Under the pieces are notes generated by a model. The model worked only from the letters and a program-made list of their open reading frames with translations. It was not told the origin of the DNA and made no database searches. A stretch of DNA of 9,414 bases from assembly GCA_900552145.1 (NCBI GenBank), contig URYW01000069.1, forward strand, positions 1 to 9,414, given 5' to 3'. The stretch comes from an uncultured Collinsella sp. GTDB taxonomy: Bacteria; Actinomycetota; Coriobacteriia; Coriobacteriales; Coriobacteriaceae. Both the position numbers and the translations under genes were made by a program. Each line of letters starts with the position of its first letter. Within the stretch, counting starts at the first letter, position 1. Below are positions 6,345 to 9,414 of the stretch, in pieces.

Positions 6345-9095
6345 ATGTCTGACAAGCGCCGCACCTTTGCCGTTATCGACGGCAACTCGCTCATGCATCG
6401 CGCCTTCCACGCCGTGCCGCCGACCATGAACGCGCCGGACGGTCGCCCCACCAACGCGATCTTTGGCTTTCTGAACATGTTTCTCAAGATGATCGATGCC
6501 TTTAACCCCGACGGCGTCGTCGTGGCGTTTGACAAGGGTAAACCGCGCGTGCGCATGGAGATGCTGCCGCAGTATAAGGCGCAACGCCCGCCCATGGACC
6601 CCGATCTGCATGCGCAGTTCCCTATGATTAAGGAGCTGCTCGCCGCGCTCAACGTGCCGATTCTGCAGTCCGAGGGCTGGGAAGGCGATGACATCCTGGG
6701 AACCATGGCGCGCCTGGGTGAAGAGGCCGGCTGCGACATGCTACTGGTGACCGGCGACCGCGACATGTATCAACTCGTGACCGAGCACGTCAACGTGGTC
6801 TCGACCCGCAAGGGCCTGTCCGACGTGGCGATTATGACGCCCGAGAGCGTGGACGACCTGTATCACGGCATTACGCCGGCGCTCGTGCCCGATTTTTACG
6901 GTCTAAAGGGCGATACGTCCGACAACATCCCCGGTGTACCGGGCATCGGTCCCAAAAAGGCGAGTGCGCTCATTGCGAAGTACGGTAGCCTGGACGAAGT
7001 CATCGCGCATGCCGACGAGGTCAAGGGCAAGATGGGCGAGAACCTGCGTGCACACATCGATGACGCACTACTGAGCCGCAAGGTTGCGACAATTCGCACC
7101 GATGCGCCCGTCGAGCTCGACTTTGAGGCGACGTCCTTCCCGGCGTTTTCTGCCGATGAGGTTTCCGCGGCGCTGGGCACGCTTGGTATCACCGCCATGC
7201 AGAACCGTTTCTTGGCGCTGATCGGCGGCGAGGGCGGGGCTGCTGCTGCCTCCAGTGTGGTTGAGATACCTGCTATGGTTCGCGCAGCCGCCGGCGATGC
7301 CGACGCGCTTGGTGCCGTTGCGGCTGAGGTCTCCCGCGCGATTGATGCCGGCGAGTGGGTCGCCGCCGTGGTGGACGACGACAAGGAAGAGGGCGCGCTC
7401 TTTGGACTGACGCGCACGCTGTGGTTGGCGACGTCCAAGGGCCTGTTCGCGCTCGAGGAGGGCGACAGCTGTGCGGCGGCTGAGGTTGAGGGCTTCAACT
7501 TCGTTCACGGCGTGATTGCCGGCGTGCTCGCGCGTCTGTTTATGGAGGGTCGCGTGGCGAGCCCGGATATGAAGGCGCTGTTGCACGAGCTTTCGCCCGT
7601 CGATTCTTCTGAGCCCGAGCTCATGGATCCGCTCGCTACCGATTCCACGCGTATCTTCGATACCGTGGTCGCTGCCTATCTGCTGGATTCCGACCGCTCC
7701 GAGTTCGATGAGGCGTATCTGGCCGATACCTACCTGCAGATGGCGCTGCCTGCGGCGCGCGGTGCAGAGGGTGCCGGCGAGGACGCCCCCGCGCCTGCCG
7801 CCCGTACTGCGGCCCTGACGCTGGCGCTCGTGGCGCCGCTGCGCGATCGCATGGCCCGTGAGACCGCCGCCAACGTGTTCGACGGCATTGAGATGCCGCT
7901 CGTGCCGGTGCTTGCCAAGATGGAGCGCGCGGGCATGCTCGTGGACCCCGACTGCCTGCACAGTCTGTCCGAGGGTCTGGCGACCCAGATCACCGAGGTC
8001 GAACGAAGCATTCGCGACCTTGCCGGTGACGAGACCTTTAACATCGGCAGCCCCATGCAACTTTCGCATGTGCTCTTTGATGTGATGGGCCTTCCGACCA
8101 AGGGTCTCAAAAAGACCAAGCGCGGTTACTATTCGACCAATGCCAAGGTACTGAGTGATCTTGCCCGTGACCACGAGATTGTTCGTTTGATCTTAGACTG
8201 GCGCGAGAAGTCCAAGATCAAGTCAACCTATCTGGACACGTTGGGCCCGCTGCGCCGCGGTGACGGTCGTGTGCACACCACGTACAACCAGACCATCACC
8301 GCGACGGGGCGTCTGTCTTCGAGCGACCCTAATCTGCAAAACATTCCGACGCGCTCGGAGCTGGGGCGTACCGTCAAGACGGCGTTTTCGGCAGGCGAGG
8401 GAAGCGTCTTTTTGGCGGTGGACTACTCGCAGATCGAGCTGCGTCTGCTGGCACATCTCTCGGGTGACGAGCACTTGGTGCGCGCCTTTAACGAGGGCGA
8501 GGACTTCCATGCCGAGACGGCGGCGCGCGTGTTTGGTGTGCCGGTGTCCGAGGTAACGCCCGACCTGCGCAGTCGCGCCAAGGCCGTGAACTTTGGCATC
8601 GTGTATGGCCAGCAGGCCTACGGCCTGTCGCAGTCGCTGCATATCTCGATGGCCGAGGCGCGCGACATGATCGACCGCTACTACGAGGCCTACCCGGGCG
8701 TGCGTACGTTCCTCGACAACGTGGTGGCGCGCGCCAAGCAGACGGGCTACGCCGAGACCATGTATGGCCGCAGACGCCATATTCCCGAGCTCAAGGCCAA
8801 AAACCCGCAACTCCGCGGCTTTGGCGAGCGCACGGCCATGAACCACCCCATGCAGGGCACCGCAGCAGACATCATCAAGATCGCCATGGCCCGCGTAAGT
8901 CGTCGCCTGGAAGAAGAAGGCTTTGCCGCCCACATGATCCTGCAAGTGCACGACGAACTGGACTTTGAGTGCCCCATCGACGAAGTCGAGCGCCTAACCA
9001 CCATGGTCCGCGACGTCATGGAACACGTAGTAGACCTCCGCGTCCCCCTAATTGCCGAAGCCAGCACCGGCATAACCTGGGCCGATGCCAAATAG
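6345..9095 (+). CDS. polA: DNA polymerase I
   Basis: The 916-residue, three-domain Pol I is used in Okazaki-fragment maturation and excision repair. The start at ATG 6345 has GAGG (6333-6336) 8 nt upstream; an in-frame GTG at 6306 adds 13 non-family residues. Residues 1 to about 290 form the 5'-3' nuclease (FAVIDGNSLMHRAFHA, EGWEGDDILGT, LLVTGDRDM, GLKGDTSDNIPGVPGIGPKKA). Residues about 300-510 are a 3'-5' exonuclease-like domain that lacks the DxE motif (VVDDDKEEG in its place), so proofreading is probably absent. Residues about 515-916 are the polymerase: GRLSSSDPNLQNIPTR, motif A VDYSQIELR (D693), motif B RAKAVNFGIVYG (K746, F750, Y754), motif C VHDELDF (H869, D870). It ends in TAG right after WADAK; the next in-frame stop is TAA at 9108-9110, four sense codons later. 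Synonymous codons in roughly the last 200 nt shift to A/C endings. It diverges from the aminopeptidase. Confidence 0.97.
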   Translation: MSDKRRTFAVIDGNSLMHRAFHAVPPTMNAPDGRPTNAIFGFLNMFLKMIDAFNPDGVVVAFDKGKPRVRMEMLPQYKAQRPPMDPDLHAQFPMIKELLAALNVPILQSEGWEGDDILGTMARLGEEAGCDMLLVTGDRDMYQLVTEHVNVVSTRKGLSDVAIMTPESVDDLYHGITPALVPDFYGLKGDTSDNIPGVPGIGPKKASALIAKYGSLDEVIAHADEVKGKMGENLRAHIDDALLSRKVATIRTDAPVELDFEATSFPAFSADEVSAALGTLGITAMQNRFLALIGGEGGAAAASSVVEIPAMVRAAAGDADALGAVAAEVSRAIDAGEWVAAVVDDDKEEGALFGLTRTLWLATSKGLFALEEGDSCAAAEVEGFNFVHGVIAGVLARLFMEGRVASPDMKALLHELSPVDSSEPELMDPLATDSTRIFDTVVAAYLLDSDRSEFDEAYLADTYLQMALPAARGAEGAGEDAPAPAARTAALTLALVAPLRDRMARETAANVFDGIEMPLVPVLAKMERAGMLVDPDCLHSLSEGLATQITEVERSIRDLAGDETFNIGSPMQLSHVLFDVMGLPTKGLKKTKRGYYSTNAKVLSDLARDHEIVRLILDWREKSKIKSTYLDTLGPLRRGDGRVHTTYNQTITATGRLSSSDPNLQNIPTRSELGRTVKTAFSAGEGSVFLAVDYSQIELRLLAHLSGDEHLVRAFNEGEDFHAETAARVFGVPVSEVTPDLRSRAKAVNFGIVYGQQAYGLSQSLHISMAEARDMIDRYYEAYPGVRTFLDNVVARAKQTGYAETMYGRRRHIPELKAKNPQLRGFGERTAMNHPMQGTAADIIKIAMARVSRRLEEEGFAAHMILQVHDELDFECPIDEVERLTTMVRDVMEHVVDLRVPLIAEASTGITWADAK

Positions 9096-9152
9096 GAAAG
9101 CACTCCATAAGGCAAGCTCGCCCAAGACGCAAGCCCCCACATACTTAAGATT

Positions 9153-9183
9153 TGGGACAAACACTACTGATTAATTTGTCCCA
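9153..9183. repeat. 9-bp inverted repeat TGGGACAAA / TTTGTCCCA downstream of polA
   Basis: A perfect palindrome with arms 9153-9161 and 9175-9183 and a 13-nt A/T-rich spacer. It could be a regulator-binding site or a weak RNA hairpin. It has no U-tract of its own and stands 13 nt before the strong terminator. Confidence 0.6.
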
Positions 9184-9195
9184 CAGTAACCAAAA

Positions 9196-9232
9196 CAGAG
9201 GGGAGCCCCTTCCAACAAGGGGCTCCCCTCTG
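9196..9232. terminator. Strong 16-bp hairpin terminator downstream of polA
   Basis: Perfect arms CAGAGGGGAGCCCCTT (9196-9211) and AAGGGGCTCCCCTCTG (9217-9232) enclose the loop CCAAC. The + strand tail (CTCAAATCATTT) is only modestly U-rich. The minus strand reads GTTTTGG after the stem, so it may also work in reverse. It is the most likely end of the polA transcript. Confidence 0.8.
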
Positions 9233-9313
9233 CTCAAATCATTTCAGCTAAGTATCTAGACACTCAAGACGCCATCTTGGCGGCAGGTAAGTAAACCTAG
9301 GGCTTGGCCGGGC

Positions 9314-9414
9314 GGCACGGGTTAACTTTTCGTAGATTCCGCACGCAAAGAAAGCCACTTAATGTGGCTTTCGTCTTGCGCAGGACCTGACCGAGCGAAA
9401 AGTTAACCCGTGCC
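9314..9414. repeat. Nested inverted repeat ending exactly at the window edge
   Basis: Outer arms GGCACGGGTTAACTTTTCG (9314-9332) and CGAAAAGTTAACCCGTGCC (9396-9414) are perfect 19-bp inverted repeats bounding a 101-bp unit. Inside, GAAAGCCAC (9350-9358) and GTGGCTTTC (9364-9372) form a 9-bp hairpin. The right arm ends on the last base, which fits an assembly stopped by a repeat. It could be a MITE-like or palindromic intergenic element, or a terminator with a long outer stem. Between 9233 and 9313 I see no gene, only a small CGCCA/TGGCG stem at about 9280. Confidence 0.7.

Noticed and set aside
7068..8174. A 368-codon minus-strand frame inside polA
   Set aside because: Antisense shadow rich in Arg, His and Gly; polA is clearly the real gene.
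3868..9095. Complete reassignment of TAG to an amino acid
   Set aside because: yaaA and polA both end in TAG at the expected family C-terminus.
1..9414. CRISPR array, prophage, defence island, integron or biosynthetic cluster
   Set aside because: No regularly spaced repeats, recombinases, transposases or linked accessory genes were seen; the genes are housekeeping.

Overview
The window reads as a mosaic of three compositionally different gut-type bacterial segments joined inside genes. (A) 1 to about 600 is GC-rich, with codons typical of a GC-rich clostridial bacterium (Oscillospiraceae-like, inferred). It holds the 3' end of bioY and the 3' quarter of a trpB-like gene, which converge on a shared bidirectional terminator. 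(B) About 600 to about 2,250 has lower GC, A/T-rich intergenic DNA and another clostridial codon style. It holds the 5' part of the trpB-like gene, its consensus sigma-70 promoter, and the 3' part of thiC. (C) About 2,250 to 9,414 is GC-rich and resembles Coriobacteriia, most likely Collinsella (from protein style and codon use; no search was possible). It holds the 5' part of thiC behind a TPP riboswitch, a divergent small membrane protein of unknown function, yaaA, an M18 aminopeptidase and polA. Both joints fall in conserved coding sequence and keep the reading frame. That is what a metagenomic misassembly at shared k-mers would look like, and real homologous recombination is the less likely alternative.

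Layout: bioY(+, partial) > | < trpB-like(-) < thiC(-) with TPP riboswitch | membrane protein(+) > | < yaaA(-) < M18 aminopeptidase(-) | polA(+) > followed by hairpins and a nested inverted repeat that ends exactly at the window edge. Functions include biotin uptake, tryptophan or indole salvage, thiamine (HMP-P) synthesis under TPP control, peroxide/iron stress, peptide turnover and DNA repair/replication. They are unrelated housekeeping functions and do not form a single operon.

The observation most worth checking is that two otherwise intact Collinsella-type genes, thiC (codon 176) and the M18 aminopeptidase (codon 16), each carry one in-frame TAG. Family-like protein sequence continues on both sides without a frameshift. 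Two other genes in the same segment (yaaA, polA) end in TAG at the expected C-terminus, so wholesale reassignment of TAG is unlikely. Remaining explanations are amber suppression or readthrough, two independent nonsense mutations, or sequence error. No CRISPR array, tRNA, rRNA, transposase or prophage gene is visible.
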